A stretch of DNA of 64,000 nt from Bradyrhizobium sp. CCBAU 51765 (GCF_015291725.1 NZ_CP030038.1:3523001-3587000); one strand, 5' to 3'. Positions 52,903 through 61,996 are shown, counted from the first letter of the stretch. Numbers and translations: made by a program. The notes: generated by a model from the letters alone, not told the origin.

Positions 52903-53160
52903 TCAGCCATACTCCTCGCCGATGCCGTATTCCCGGTAGATCTCCAGCGGGTCGATCTCGGGAAACAGGCGGCATTTGGCCTGGGCGAGGTGCAGGCTCA
53001 CCGCCGCCGGCTCCTTGCCGTTCGCGAGCAGCTTGCGGATGTCGTCCATATGCGCGTTCGGCTGGTGCTTCGGTGCGAGCTGCTCCAGCGCGACCAGGGC
53101 GGTTGCGAGCGCCTCGGTCAGAACCCACTCGTCGTGGCCCGTGATTCCCTTCTTCGGCAT
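52903..53160 (-). CDS. small conserved hypothetical protein (85 residues)
   Basis: The product MPKKGITGHDEWVLTEALAT... continues ALVALEQLAPKHQPNAHMDD and ends EIYREYGIGEEYG. It is a soluble, mostly helical protein of a conserved alphaproteobacterial type; no catalytic motif is seen. ATG at 53160 is taken; an in-frame ATG at 53175 (MWGLP) is alternative. It converges on the binding protein gene. Function is unknown. Confidence 0.65.
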   Translation of the reverse strand: MPKKGITGHDEWVLTEALATALVALEQLAPKHQPNAHMDDIRKLLANGKEPAAVSLHLAQAKCRLFPEIDPLEIYREYGIGEEYG

Positions 53161-53437
53161 CGGCAGACCCCACATATGGCGGCGCCGGGCAGTTTACCGC
53201 GAGTTCGGCCAATTCGCCATGAGCCGTCGCGGGCAGTCCGATCGGCCATATTCCGGCCTGTGTTGTGGCCGCGTCTGGCTAAAAGGCGGCAAGTTTCGGG
53301 ACGATAGTATCTTTGTTGAAACAAACTTGGCGTAGACGGGCCGCTGCCGCATCCAGGCCGGCCGTTCCGGTCCGGGTCCCCCATCCCGAAATTTCGCAAC
53401 ACGATCGAGTTGCGCCCCCGCAAAGGTTCGAGCCAGC

Positions 53438-53812
53438 ATGGCCTTTCTTAGCTTCGTCTACCGCTTCCTCACCAATTTCGCGTTCATGGCGGTGGTCTAT
53501 TTCAGCCTGAACTTCATGGAGAAGTATCCGAACCGGGCGATCCTGGCGATCCTGGTACTGGTCTATGCCGGCATGCGCGCCGCCTCGACGCTGCGTGCGT
53601 TCTACTTCTTCCAGAAGATCGAGAAGCTGGAGACCGAGACCAAGCGCCTGCAGGCTTCGATCAGTGACGGTTCAGGCGGAGCCTCGGCGCGCAGGCAGGT
53701 CGTCGCCGACGTGGCGCGGCTGCGGCGCGATGGCGAGCTCAAGTCCTATATGGACCTGTTCTTCCTGGCGCTGATCGTGCTGCTCTGCGTCGCCGCGATC
53801 ACGCGGCAGTGA
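53438..53812 (+). CDS. membrane protein of unknown function (124 residues)
   Basis: Three hydrophobic segments: about 5-25 (FVYRFLTNFAFMAVVYFSLNF), 32-52 (AILAILVLVYAGMRAASTL) and 103-120 (LFFLALIVLLCVAA), separated by a charged cytosolic coiled-coil-like linker (FQKIEKLETETKRLQASI... ARLRRDGELK). No family is recognised. It converges with the deacetylase gene at 53817, with four bases between stops. Confidence 0.75.
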   Translation: MAFLSFVYRFLTNFAFMAVVYFSLNFMEKYPNRAILAILVLVYAGMRAASTLRAFYFFQKIEKLETETKRLQASISDGSGGASARRQVVADVARLRRDGELKSYMDLFFLALIVLLCVAAITRQ

Positions 53813-53816
53813 GGGC

Positions 53817-55136
53817 TCAGGCGCGCTTCTTCAGGCTGGCGACGCGGGTCGGGCGGGTGGTGGCGCTCCTGGATGCCGGGCTCTTGGGTGCAGTGCCCGT
53901 GGCTGTCGTGCCCTTGGGCTCGGCATGATCCGGTGCCGCCGCCGCATGCGCCGTGCGCCGTCCCTGCAGCTTGGCCGCCTTGCCCTTTGCTGCTTTGGCA
54001 TGTGCGGCCTTGTCCTTCGCCGCACGAGTTGCCTCGGCCGCCATCGCCAGCCGCGTCGCGGCACGCCGAGATAGGGTCGTCGACAGCAGCACCTCGACCG
54101 AGCCTTCGGGGATCGCAAAGAGCGCGCGGCCGGGCACGGGCAGGGTGGCCGCGACATTGGCCTGCGCCCTGGTCCGGAGCGGCAGCAGCGGCTGATGCTC
54201 GGCCTGCGCATTGAGGTCGGCAAGAGCGGGCGCCGGCAGCGTCCGGGTCTGCGTGAACACGAAATTCGGCACGCGCGGCCAGCGCGCGATCGGCGTTGTC
54301 TCGGTCGGCGGATGCAGCAGCCATTCCACCGTCGTGGTCGGCGTCGCCGGCCGCTCGGCGGTCGCGGGTACCACATGCACGATGCGATAGCCGCGCGCCT
54401 TGAGGTCGCGGATGATCTTGGGCAGCGCCGCCACCGTGCGGGCCTGGATGTCGTGCAGCAGCAGGATACCCTTGCCCTTGGCCTCCAGCCGCTGGATCGC
54501 GAGCTGGTAGACGCGGTCGGACGACACATGCCGCCAGTCGTCGGCGGGGAAATCGGCGCTCCAGACCTGGATGCCGCGCGAGATCAGATAGTTCTCGACG
54601 CCCTCGGCGCGCATCAGGCCGGGAATGCGGAAGAACGGGGCGAGCTGCGACGGATCGGTCATCGCGGCCGAGGTCCACGCGATTCCGCCGTTGATCTCGG
54701 CCTCGGCCTTGTCGATCGGCATCCGGTCGAACGTCAGCGGATGGTCCATGCTGTGCGTGCCGACGGTGTGGCCCGCCGCGACCAGCTTGCGCACGCCTTC
54801 CGGATTGGCCTTGGCCTGGCTGCCGATGATGAAGAAGGTCGCCTTGATGCACTCGTCGGCGAGGATCTGGAGCACCTGGTTGGAATACTTCGGCAGCGGA
54901 CCGTCGTCGAAGGTCAGGACGACCTCATGGTCCTTCAGCGGCAATGTCTCGCGGTATTGCATGGTGCCGATCAGCGGATGTTCGCGCGGATCGACCACGA
55001 GGGTGCGGGAGGTGCCGAGGGCGTCCGGGTGGCCGGGACAGTCGGCTGCTAAGGCCGCCGGTGTGCCGACAGTCAGGATTCCCAGACAGAGGACGATCCA
55101 CGATCGCGTCCGCAAAACAACGCCAATTCCGATCAT
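53817..55136 (-). CDS. polysaccharide deacetylase (NodB domain) with Ala/Lys-rich tail
   Basis: A 439-residue exported enzyme. Signal peptide 1-31 (GTPAALAA); NodB homology domain about 65-255 with metal-binding motif TFDDGP (75-80, Asp76-77) and HSMDH (128-132). The family deacetylates N-acetylglucosamine of chitin, peptidoglycan or exopolysaccharide. The C-terminal third is a low-complexity Ala/Lys/Pro tail (AAKDKAAHAKAAKGKAAKLQ), unusual in deacetylases and reminiscent of histone H1 or a cell-wall-binding region. A second deacetylase lies immediately upstream. Confidence 0.92.
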   Translation of the reverse strand: MIGIGVVLRTRSWIVLCLGILTVGTPAALAADCPGHPDALGTSRTLVVDPREHPLIGTMQYRETLPLKDHEVVLTFDDGPLPKYSNQVLQILADECIKATFFIIGSQAKANPEGVRKLVAAGHTVGTHSMDHPLTFDRMPIDKAEAEINGGIAWTSAAMTDPSQLAPFFRIPGLMRAEGVENYLISRGIQVWSADFPADDWRHVSSDRVYQLAIQRLEAKGKGILLLHDIQARTVAALPKIIRDLKARGYRIVHVVPATAERPATPTTTVEWLLHPPTETTPIARWPRVPNFVFTQTRTLPAPALADLNAQAEHQPLLPLRTRAQANVAATLPVPGRALFAIPEGSVEVLLSTTLSRRAATRLAMAAEATRAAKDKAAHAKAAKGKAAKLQGRRTAHAAAAPDHAEPKGTTATGTAPKSPASRSATTRPTRVASLKKRA

Positions 55137-55297
55137 GAACCTCGTCTGCCCTCGTGCGCGATTGCCGCCTTAGTAGGTCGGAGACGCCCCGGAATGGTTC
55201 AGGGGCAATACCCCAACCATCTTTGCAGGAGGTAGCATGAACAGAGTGTTAATTGGGCCGGGATCACCCCATTTTGCGCTGGCGTGACATTCCGGCA

Positions 55298-56104
55298 TCA
55301 ATGCGCATCGGCGCTCTTCTGTGACGTGCCCGCCGGTACGACGTGGACAACCCGGTAGCCGTTCTCCCTCAGATACCGCAGGAAGGCCGGCATCATTGCG
55401 GCCGTGCGCACCTTGTTGTCGTGGAAGAGGATGATGCCCTTGCCGCTCGCCGCCAGGCGGTCGGTGACGAGTTTCAATTCCTGCTCCGGCGTGATCTCCT
55501 CCCAGTCGCTGGCCCATAGATCGGCCCCGAACACGACGATGCCGCGCGACTGGAGCAGGTCGAGTTGCGCTTGCGTCGACTCGAAATAGGGAAAACGGAA
55601 GAACGGCGTCGAGGGTGTCGTGGTCGAGGTGCCGTGCAGCGCCATCTCGTCGGCGGCGATGCCGCGATCGATGTCGGCCTTCGACTTGTCGAACGGGATA
55701 TGCGCCATGAACGGATGCGACCAGGTATGGTGGCCGACGGTATGGCCCTCGCGGGCGATGCGCTTGACCATGTCGGGATACTCGGCGGCGTGCTGGCCGA
55801 TCAGGAAGAAGGTCGCGCGCACGCACTCCTGCGCCAGCGCCGCCAGCACCTTCGACGTCGTCGGCGGGAACGGGCCGTCGTCGAAGGTCAGCACGACCTC
55901 ATGATCGGCCAGCGGCAGCGTTTCAGGGAAGCTCTTCAAGCCGACGCGCGGATACGTCTTGGCGTCAACCCTCAGGATGCGCGAGGTGCCGAGCGCGTCC
56001 TTGCGCGGGCACTCGGCAGCATCGGCCGAGGCGATGCCGATGATAGCCGCGATGACCGCGCCCGCCGTCATCGATGTCCATTTCAGTCGAAGCATCTTTG
56101 TCAT
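55298..56104 (-). CDS. polysaccharide deacetylase (NodB domain), paralogue
   Basis: A 268-residue exported deacetylase, with a signal peptide to about residue 30 (AGAVIAAIIGIASADAAE). TFDDGP is at 73-78 and HTWSH at 126-130; a catalytic base and second His region follow (FPYFESTQAQLDLLQSRGIVVF, GIILFHDNK). It is the same domain type as the following gene, but without a C-terminal tail, so the pair likely arose by duplication. The 161-base gap between them holds no gene that I can support. The start of the mgtE gene lies 83 bases away on the other strand. Confidence 0.92.
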   Translation of the reverse strand: MTKMLRLKWTSMTAGAVIAAIIGIASADAAECPRKDALGTSRILRVDAKTYPRVGLKSFPETLPLADHEVVLTFDDGPFPPTTSKVLAALAQECVRATFFLIGQHAAEYPDMVKRIAREGHTVGHHTWSHPFMAHIPFDKSKADIDRGIAADEMALHGTSTTTPSTPFFRFPYFESTQAQLDLLQSRGIVVFGADLWASDWEEITPEQELKLVTDRLAASGKGIILFHDNKVRTAAMMPAFLRYLRENGYRVVHVVPAGTSQKSADAH

Positions 56105-56187
56105 TGCGCTCAGAGTTGCCTTGTGGGTATTGCCTGAACCATCAGCTCAGACCACTGGTTCCAACCTGTCAACCGGCGAGGCGCGCC

Positions 56188-57609
56188 ATGGATGAACAAA
56201 TGGACGTTGCCCCATCCGCCTCGGATTCGGTACTCGACCACGTGCCGATGCGCAATGAGAACGGCGAAATTCGGCACGAATTCGTCGAAGAAATTGCCCG
56301 GGCGATCGAGGCTGGAGACAGCGCTGCGCTGCGTGCCTGTGTCGCCGAGCTGCATGAGGCCGATCTCGGCGATCTGATCGGCGCCCTGGAGCCCGACGAC
56401 CGCGTCCGCCTGGTCGAGCTGACGGGGCGCGATTTCGACTTTTCGGCCCTGAACGAGGTCGACGAGGCCGTCCGCGAGGAGATCCTCGAGGAGCTGCCGC
56501 CGGAGACGGTCGCCGAGGGCGTCCGCGAGCTCGAATCCGACGATGCGGTCGAGCTCCTGGAAACCCTCGACGAGGCCGAGCAGGAGCAGATCCTCGAAAA
56601 GCTGCCGCTCAAGGAGCGCGTCGCGCTCGAGCGCAGCCTGCTCTATCCGGAGAACTCCGCCGGCCGCCGGATGCAGACCGAGTTCATCGCCGTGCCCCAG
56701 GATTTCACCGTGGGCCAGGCGATCGACTACATGCGCGAGACGCCGGATCTGCCCGACCGCTTTTACGAGATCTACGTCGTCGACAAGGACCAGCACTGGC
56801 TGGGCGCGGTGCCGCTCGACGTGCTCTTGCGCACGCGCCGCCCGGTAGCGCTGACCGAGCTGACCGACGAAGACCGCCGCCGCGTCTCCGTCCTGGAAGA
56901 CCAGGAAGAGGTGGCGCGCATGTTCGGCAAGTACAATCTCGTTGCCGCGCCCGTGCTCGATACCCAGGACCGCCTGGTCGGCGTCATCACCGTCGATGAC
57001 GTCGTCGACGTCATCGAGGAGGAGGCGGACGAGGACCTCAAGGCGCTCGGCGGCGTCACCAGCGACGAAGAGCTGTCGGACACCTTCCTGACGATTGCGC
57101 GCGGCCGCTTCAACTGGCTGCTGGTGAATCTCGCCACTGCCTTTCTGGCGTCCTCCGTGCTCGGCCTGTTCGAGGGCCAGCTGGAACAGATGGTGGCGCT
57201 CGCGGTGCTGGCGCCGATCGTGGCGAGCCAGGGCGGCAATGCCGCGACCCAGACCATGACGGTGGCGGTGCGCGCGCTCGCCACCCGCGAGCTCGGCTCC
57301 TCGAACGCCTGGCGCGTAGTGCTGCGCGAGACTCTGGTCGGCCTCGTCAACGGCCTCGCCTTCGCCGTGATCACGGGCATTGCCGCGGTCGCCTGGTTCA
57401 AGATCCCGGGCCTCGGCATCGTCATCGGGCTCGCCATCATCTGCAACCTCGTCGCCGGCGCGCTCGGCGGCATCCTGATCCCGATGGCGCTGGATCGCGT
57501 CCGGGCCGACCCGGCGGTGGCGTCGGGCACCTTCGTGACCACCGTGACCGACGTCGTCGGCTTCTTCTCGTTCCTCGGGATTGCGACGCTCTGGTTCGGA
57601 TTGAAGTAG
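56188..57609 (+). CDS. mgtE: magnesium transporter MgtE
   Basis: A 473-residue channel-like Mg2+ transporter. The N-terminal MgtE_N helical superhelix (about 25-150, with the LHEADLGDLIGAL repeat) is followed by paired CBS domains (about 155-285), a connecting plug helix and a five-helix membrane domain (about 305-473) with the pore motif PIVASQGGNAATQTMT. The acidic N-domain senses Mg2+ and closes the pore. The start at 56188 is chosen because the 38-residue extension in front lacks family sequence. Confidence 0.94.
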   Translation: MDEQMDVAPSASDSVLDHVPMRNENGEIRHEFVEEIARAIEAGDSAALRACVAELHEADLGDLIGALEPDDRVRLVELTGRDFDFSALNEVDEAVREEILEELPPETVAEGVRELESDDAVELLETLDEAEQEQILEKLPLKERVALERSLLYPENSAGRRMQTEFIAVPQDFTVGQAIDYMRETPDLPDRFYEIYVVDKDQHWLGAVPLDVLLRTRRPVALTELTDEDRRRVSVLEDQEEVARMFGKYNLVAAPVLDTQDRLVGVITVDDVVDVIEEEADEDLKALGGVTSDEELSDTFLTIARGRFNWLLVNLATAFLASSVLGLFEGQLEQMVALAVLAPIVASQGGNAATQTMTVAVRALATRELGSSNAWRVVLRETLVGLVNGLAFAVITGIAAVAWFKIPGLGIVIGLAIICNLVAGALGGILIPMALDRVRADPAVASGTFVTTVTDVVGFFSFLGIATLWFGLK

Positions 57610-57620
57610 CGGCCCCTCGC

Positions 57621-57682
57621 TCTCGTGTCCCGGGCGCGCTGCAACGCCTTTAGCGTTGCCGCGCGGCGTCCGGGGCACGGGA
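57621..57682. repeat. dispersed palindromic repeat (copy 2)
   Basis: An imperfect palindrome between mgtE and the HTH gene. The left arm starts cgtgtcccgggcgcgctgca and the right arm reads gcgttgccgcgcggcgtccg. It resembles the units at 9748-9890 and 60116-60178 in the cgtgtcccgg / tccggggcac ends. No coding meaning is apparent. Confidence 0.6.
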
Positions 57683-57746
57683 CCTCCTATCTTTAATCCG
57701 AACTTAAGCGACCTGCCGCATCATCGCTGTGCTTGGGGGAATGGGC

Positions 57747-58043
57747 ATGCGGTTGCGGCTGAAGGCGGACGGACGGATCGTCGAATTGCGGGATGGGCAG
57801 GAATTTCCGGTCCAGCCTGCGGCCAATGCCGCGCCGGGCGATACCGGCCCGCTCGCGGTGCGCGATTTGCGCCGCCGCGCCTGCCTGACCCAGATGGAGT
57901 TCGCCGCCAAGCTCGGCGTCCCCGTCGAGACCATCCGCAACTGGGAGCAGGGCAAGCGCGCTCCACGGGGGCCCGCCCGCGCGCTGCTCGCAGTGATCGC
58001 GCATGCGCCGGACACCGTGTTTCAGGCGCTCGCCAAGGTCTGA
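57747..58043 (+). CDS. XRE/HigA-like helix-turn-helix protein
   Basis: A 98-residue DNA-binding protein. After a basic N-terminal part (RLRLKADGRIVELRDGQEF) the helix-turn-helix is about residues 45-75 (RRRACLTQMEFAAKLGVPVE, then TIRNWEQGKRAPRGPARALL). This is the style of HigA/MqsA-type antitoxins. No toxin gene is adjacent on either side, so it is an orphan regulator. The ATG at 57747 lies 7 bases after GGGGGA. Confidence 0.75.
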   Translation: MRLRLKADGRIVELRDGQEFPVQPAANAAPGDTGPLAVRDLRRRACLTQMEFAAKLGVPVETIRNWEQGKRAPRGPARALLAVIAHAPDTVFQALAKV

Positions 58044-58164
58044 CGCACACCTCTCGTTAGTCTTGCACCTGAATATTCGCCCCGATCGTTGCGGCGTCCG
58101 TTGGCAGCATCATCGGCCGGGTCCATAATGACATTTCGGGCTGCCGCAACAGAGAGGATTCCTC

Positions 58165-58983
58165 ATGCTGTTCGTCGAGGCCAATGGCGCGAGAATCCCG
58201 GCGATCGGGCTCGGGACCTGGGAGCTGAGCGGCAGGCCTGCCGCGCGCGTGGTCGAGCAGGCGCTGCGGCTCGGCTATCGTCATATCGACACCGCGCAGG
58301 TCTACGACAATGAGCGCGAGGTCGGCGACGGCTTGCGCGCCTCCGGCGTGCGCCGCGACGACGTCTTCCTCACCACCAAGGTCTGGACCAACCATTTCGC
58401 GCCCAACGATCTCGAACGCTCGGTCAAGGAGAGCCTCGCCCGGTTGCGGCTTCCCTGCGTCGATCTGTTGCTGCTGCACTGGCCCAATTCCCACGTGCCG
58501 CTGGCGGAGACGCTGGGCGCGCTGTCGCATGCCAGGCAGATGGGACTGACCCGCCACATAGGTGTCTCCAATTTCACGGTGGCGCTGATCGAGCAGGCGG
58601 TCGCGCTGTCGGCCGAGCCACTCGTCTGCAACCAGGTCGAATATCACCCTTATCTCGACCAGGCGAAGGTGAGGGCGGCCTGCGACCAGCACGGCCTCGC
58701 GCTGGTCGCCTACAGCCCGATTGCGAGGGGCCGCATCAAGTCCGATCAGACGCTTGCCGAAATCGGGCGCGTCCACGGCAAGACGCCGGCGCAGGTCTGC
58801 CTGCGCTGGCTGGTGCAGCAGAATGTCGCTGCGATCCCGCGCACCTCGCGCGTCGAGCGTCTGTCGGAAAACATCGACATCTTCGATTTCGAGCTGTCGG
58901 AGGACGAGATGAGCCGGGTCGCCGGGCTCGCCAATCCCAGGGGACGCCTGACCGATTTCGGCTTCGCGCCAAAATGGGATTGA
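58165..58983 (+). CDS. aldo/keto reductase
   Basis: A 272-residue TIM-barrel reductase. The catalytic tetrad is visible: Asp42 and Tyr47 in HIDTAQVYDNE, Lys72 in LTTKVW, and His105 in LLLHWPNSHVP. NADPH-binding features near the end are AAIPRTSRVERLSENIDIF. It belongs to the small bacterial AKR branch (2,5-diketo-gluconate reductase-like). Substrate unknown. It is a monocistronic gene followed by the TonB/TolA-like gene 49 bases later. Confidence 0.92.
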   Translation: MLFVEANGARIPAIGLGTWELSGRPAARVVEQALRLGYRHIDTAQVYDNEREVGDGLRASGVRRDDVFLTTKVWTNHFAPNDLERSVKESLARLRLPCVDLLLLHWPNSHVPLAETLGALSHARQMGLTRHIGVSNFTVALIEQAVALSAEPLVCNQVEYHPYLDQAKVRAACDQHGLALVAYSPIARGRIKSDQTLAEIGRVHGKTPAQVCLRWLVQQNVAAIPRTSRVERLSENIDIFDFELSEDEMSRVAGLANPRGRLTDFGFAPKWD

Positions 58984-59032
58984 GGGAGACTTCCGTTATG
59001 CTAGGACCGCGGCAGCAACCCAAGATCGGTCG

Positions 59033-59965
59033 ATGGAACTGCGGAAGATCATACGGACGGACATTGCGGCGTCGGCGATCGCGCATCTGACGCTGGTGGG
59101 GCTGATCATCCTGATCAGCGAAGTCCATCCGTTCCACGGCGCGCCGCCCGAGACCGTGATGGTGGACATCGTCACGCCGGAGCAGGTGAAGCAGGAAGAG
59201 GCCAAAGCGGACGAGAAGGCCGAGGAGAAGTCCAAGGACGAGGCGAAGGAGAAGCCGCCGGAGCCGCTCCCCGATCTGAAGCTGCCGAAGCTGGATGTCA
59301 CCGACAAGGCCGACGCAGCGCCGAAGGCCGCGGCCAAGCAGGAGGCTGCTGCTCCATCGCCATCCCCGCAGGCCTCGCCTGAGGCAAAGCAGAACCAGCC
59401 GCCATCCTCACAGCCGGCGAAGCAGCGCGAGGCCAATGTGCAACCTCAGCCTCAGCCGCCTCAGCAGTCGCCGTCACAACCGCCAGCTCAGGCAATGCAG
59501 CAGCCGCAGGCCATGCCGCCGCCGGCCTATCTGCCTCCGGAGCCGGACGTCACCGTCAAATACGGTGTCATGCTGGGCCTTCCGCCTGAACTGCCGACGG
59601 AGCAGCTGAAAGATGTCCCCAAGGACGATGGCGGCGATGCCAAGGATTCGATTTCCGCGAAGCTTCCACCCGAGGTCATCGCCGCGCTTCGCCGCCACCT
59701 GAGAAGCTGCGCCAAGCTGCCGGCGGGGGTCGCGCCGACCGACAACGTCCAGGTCAAGCTGCGCACGGTGTTCGCCACCGACGGCACGCTGGCACGCGAG
59801 CCGATCCTGCTCGAGGCTCCGCCGTCCGCGAAGGGCGTGGCTATCGTCAAGTCCGCAATGAGCGCGCTCCAGAACTGCCAGCCCTACAAGATGCTGCCGG
59901 CCGACAAGTACGGGGAATGGAAGGTGCTGGACTTGCCGTTCAGCCCGCGGGATTTCGGCGGGTAG
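59033..59965 (+). CDS. TolA/TonB-like envelope protein
   Basis: A 310-residue protein: one N-terminal membrane helix (about 12-32, IAASAIAHLTLVGLIILISEV), a long Lys/Glu and then Pro/Gln-rich periplasmic linker (about 50-170; PQPQPPQQSPSQPPAQAMQQ), and a C-terminal domain (about 215-305; LRRHLRSCAKLPAGVAPTDN, VQVKLRTVFATDGTLAREPI) resembling TolA or TonB C-domains. It could transduce energy to the outer membrane. No exbBD or tolQR is adjacent, so the partner is not known. Confidence 0.7.
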   Translation: MELRKIIRTDIAASAIAHLTLVGLIILISEVHPFHGAPPETVMVDIVTPEQVKQEEAKADEKAEEKSKDEAKEKPPEPLPDLKLPKLDVTDKADAAPKAAAKQEAAAPSPSPQASPEAKQNQPPSSQPAKQREANVQPQPQPPQQSPSQPPAQAMQQPQAMPPPAYLPPEPDVTVKYGVMLGLPPELPTEQLKDVPKDDGGDAKDSISAKLPPEVIAALRRHLRSCAKLPAGVAPTDNVQVKLRTVFATDGTLAREPILLEAPPSAKGVAIVKSAMSALQNCQPYKMLPADKYGEWKVLDLPFSPRDFGG

Positions 59966-60115
59966 CGTGGAGCCGGACCTGCTGTGTCGCCCTCCGTCAA
60001 TCCGCTCGCACGAAGGCGGAAGCAAACCAGAATCCCTCCGCGGCGACAGTCTGGATTGTTTCCTCGCAAGAGCTCCTCGCAATGACGAGGAGGAGAGAGT
60101 CTGCGCCAAACTCCA

Positions 60116-60178
60116 CTCTCGTGCCCCGGACGCAGCGCAGCGTCCCTTCGACGGTGCGCTGCAGAGCCGACGCGCGCC
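60116..60178. repeat. dispersed palindromic repeat (copy 3, inverted to copy 1)
   Basis: Read on the minus strand this segment starts ggctctgcagcgcaccg and ends tccggggcacgagag, matching 9840-9890 over about 50 bases with few mismatches. The adjacent plus-strand bases 60060-60092 include ctcgcaatgacg, as beside copy 1. It lies between the TolA/TonB-like gene and the convergent DUF599 gene. Confidence 0.65.
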
Positions 60179-60895
60179 TCAACGACCGCGCTTCCGCATC
60201 TCCTCACCATCCACCACCTCCGGCGCCATCGCGGCCCACGCACTGGACGCGAACTGCCGCCGCCAGGTGACGACCACCACGGCCGCCGTGGTCACGAACA
60301 GCACCCAGGGGCTGACGAACCAGCCGAGATAGCCGAGCGCGAAGAAGAACGCGCGCTGGCCGCGGTTGAAATGGCGGCCGGCGGATTCGAACAGGCGGGA
60401 GGTGCGAATGACATGGGCTTCGGCCTCCGGCGTGTCGCGCCGGTCGGCCGGCGGCATGCCGCCGAACAGGATCGCGACGTAGTTGAACAGGCGATAGGCC
60501 CAGGCGAACTTGAAGAAGGCGTAGACGCAGATCAGCACGAGGCCGACGCATTTCAGCTCCCACATCGCGGGCGAGGTGCTGAGGTCGACCGGCAGCTTGC
60601 TCAGAATCGTGATCGCATCATTGGTGGCATGCAGCAGCGCCAGCGCGCCGCCGAGCGCGAACAGGCTGGTGGAGGCGAAGAAGGCGGTGCCGCTCTGGAG
60701 CGAGGCCATGATCTGCATGTCGACCATGCGTGTCTCGCGGTTGAGCATGCGGCGCACCCAGACCTCGCGATAGCGGTTCATGCGCGCCGACAGGCTGTCG
60801 CGGCCGTAGGCCGAGTGCTCCAGCGTCAGGGCATAGACCAGCCATTCGATGATGAAGAAGCCGACGGCGGTGATGTCGACCCAATGCCTGCTCAC
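60179..60895 (-). CDS. DUF599-family membrane protein
   Basis: A 238-residue membrane protein with four hydrophobic segments: about residues 6-25 (DITAVGFFIIEWLVYALTL), 72-92 (FFASTSLFALGGALALLHA), 115-140 (LVLICVYAFFKFAWAYRLFN) and 190-215 (LGYLGWFVSPWVLFVTTAAV). The pattern DSLSARMNRYREVWVRRMLNRETRMVDMQIM matches DUF599 proteins of unknown role. The start is taken at GTG 60895 (VSRHWVDITAV); an ATG at 61006 in frame would add a 37-residue basic leader. Confidence 0.75.
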   Translation of the reverse strand: MSRHWVDITAVGFFIIEWLVYALTLEHSAYGRDSLSARMNRYREVWVRRMLNRETRMVDMQIMASLQSGTAFFASTSLFALGGALALLHATNDAITILSKLPVDLSTSPAMWELKCVGLVLICVYAFFKFAWAYRLFNYVAILFGGMPPADRRDTPEAEAHVIRTSRLFESAGRHFNRGQRAFFFALGYLGWFVSPWVLFVTTAAVVVVTWRRQFASSAWAAMAPEVVDGEEMRKRGR

Positions 60896-61030
60896 GTCTG
60901 TCTCATGTCTGTCTCTTGGCAAGGACCGCAACGATTGCCACGCATGACGGGGCGCAGCAACGATTGATTGGCGGCAGGCGATGGCGCTAAAAGCAGCTCG
61001 CTTCAAGGCGTATCAAGAAGGACTGGTGAC

Positions 61031-61693
61031 ATGGCAGCGCTGAAACTCGCGATCGGCAACAAGAACTACTCGTCATGGTCGATGCGGCCCTGGCTCGCGC
61101 TTCGCGCCAACGATATTCCGTTCGTGGAGACGCTCATTCCGCTCTACACCGATAATCCCGCCGACAAGGACCAGATCCTGTCCTTCAGCCGCGCCGGCAA
61201 GGTGCCGGTGCTGGTCGACGGCGACGTCACGGTGTGGGATTCGCTTGCCATCATCGAGTACATCGCCGAGCGCTATCCGGAAGTGAAGCTGTTGCCCGAC
61301 GATGTCGCTGCGCGTGCGCATGCCCGCTCTGTGTGCGCCGAGATGCATTCCGGCTTCATGGCCTTGCGCAACGAATGCGGCATGAACCTGCATCGGCCGA
61401 TCCGCCCCGTGGCGCTGTCGGAGGACGCCAAGGCCAACATCGCGCGTATCGAGGCGATCTGGCGCGAGTGCCGCACCCGCTATGGCGCGAACGGACCGTT
61501 CCTGTTCGGCCGCTTCGGCGCGGCGGACGCCATGTATGCCCCGGTCGTGCACCGCTTTCGCACCTACGCGATCGAGGTGTCGCCGGACACCAAGGCCTAT
61601 ATGGAGACGATGATGGCACTGCCGGCGTTCCAGGAATGGACGCGCGACGGGCTTGCCGAAACGCTCGTCATCGCGAAATTCGAGGACGCCTGA
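61031..61693 (+). CDS. glutathione S-transferase family protein
   Basis: A 220-residue GST-like protein: thioredoxin fold (about 1-80) with the Ser-containing helix KNYSSWSMRPWLAL and the cis-Pro loop SRAGKVPVLVDG, SLAIIEYIAERYP, and an all-helical C-terminal domain (about 90-215). It could conjugate or reduce electrophiles with glutathione. No partner gene is evident. ATG at 61031 is the start; upstream in-frame ATG at 60968 adds a non-family leader. Confidence 0.9.
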   Translation: MAALKLAIGNKNYSSWSMRPWLALRANDIPFVETLIPLYTDNPADKDQILSFSRAGKVPVLVDGDVTVWDSLAIIEYIAERYPEVKLLPDDVAARAHARSVCAEMHSGFMALRNECGMNLHRPIRPVALSEDAKANIARIEAIWRECRTRYGANGPFLFGRFGAADAMYAPVVHRFRTYAIEVSPDTKAYMETMMALPAFQEWTRDGLAETLVIAKFEDA

Positions 61694-61731
61694 CCGCAGG
61701 CTTGACGGGGGCTGCCGACCGCCCGCCGGCC

Positions 61732-61748
61732 GGCGGCCTCAGGCCGCC
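61732..61748 (+). terminator. short GC hairpin after the GST gene
   Basis: A 7-bp stem (61732-61738 with 61742-61748) and 3-base loop, about 40 bases after the stop, with no T tract. It is a weak terminator candidate. Confidence 0.3.
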
Positions 61749-61996
61749 AATGAGCGAGGGGCGGTGGATCGGGAGGTGCGACACCGGCCTGCGACATGCC
61801 GGCGGAACGAGCAGCTCCGCTGGTATCATCGGCCCGCCATTTGTCCCGTTATCATTCTGAAATAACTGAAAAATTTGAGTGCTTGCCATGCTGCCATGGC
61901 GCTGGCCAAAACGGCGAGTCGCGTGCTATATAGCAGCCCGGGTTTCCGGCCGGCCATCGCAGTGGGACACTGGGCGAGGTAGGCGCTGTTTGAGTA

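Noticed and set aside
55237..55287. 16-codon plus-strand frame with a perfect AGGAGG site between the two deacetylases
   Set aside because: The site is strong but the frame is too short to judge and nothing else supports it.
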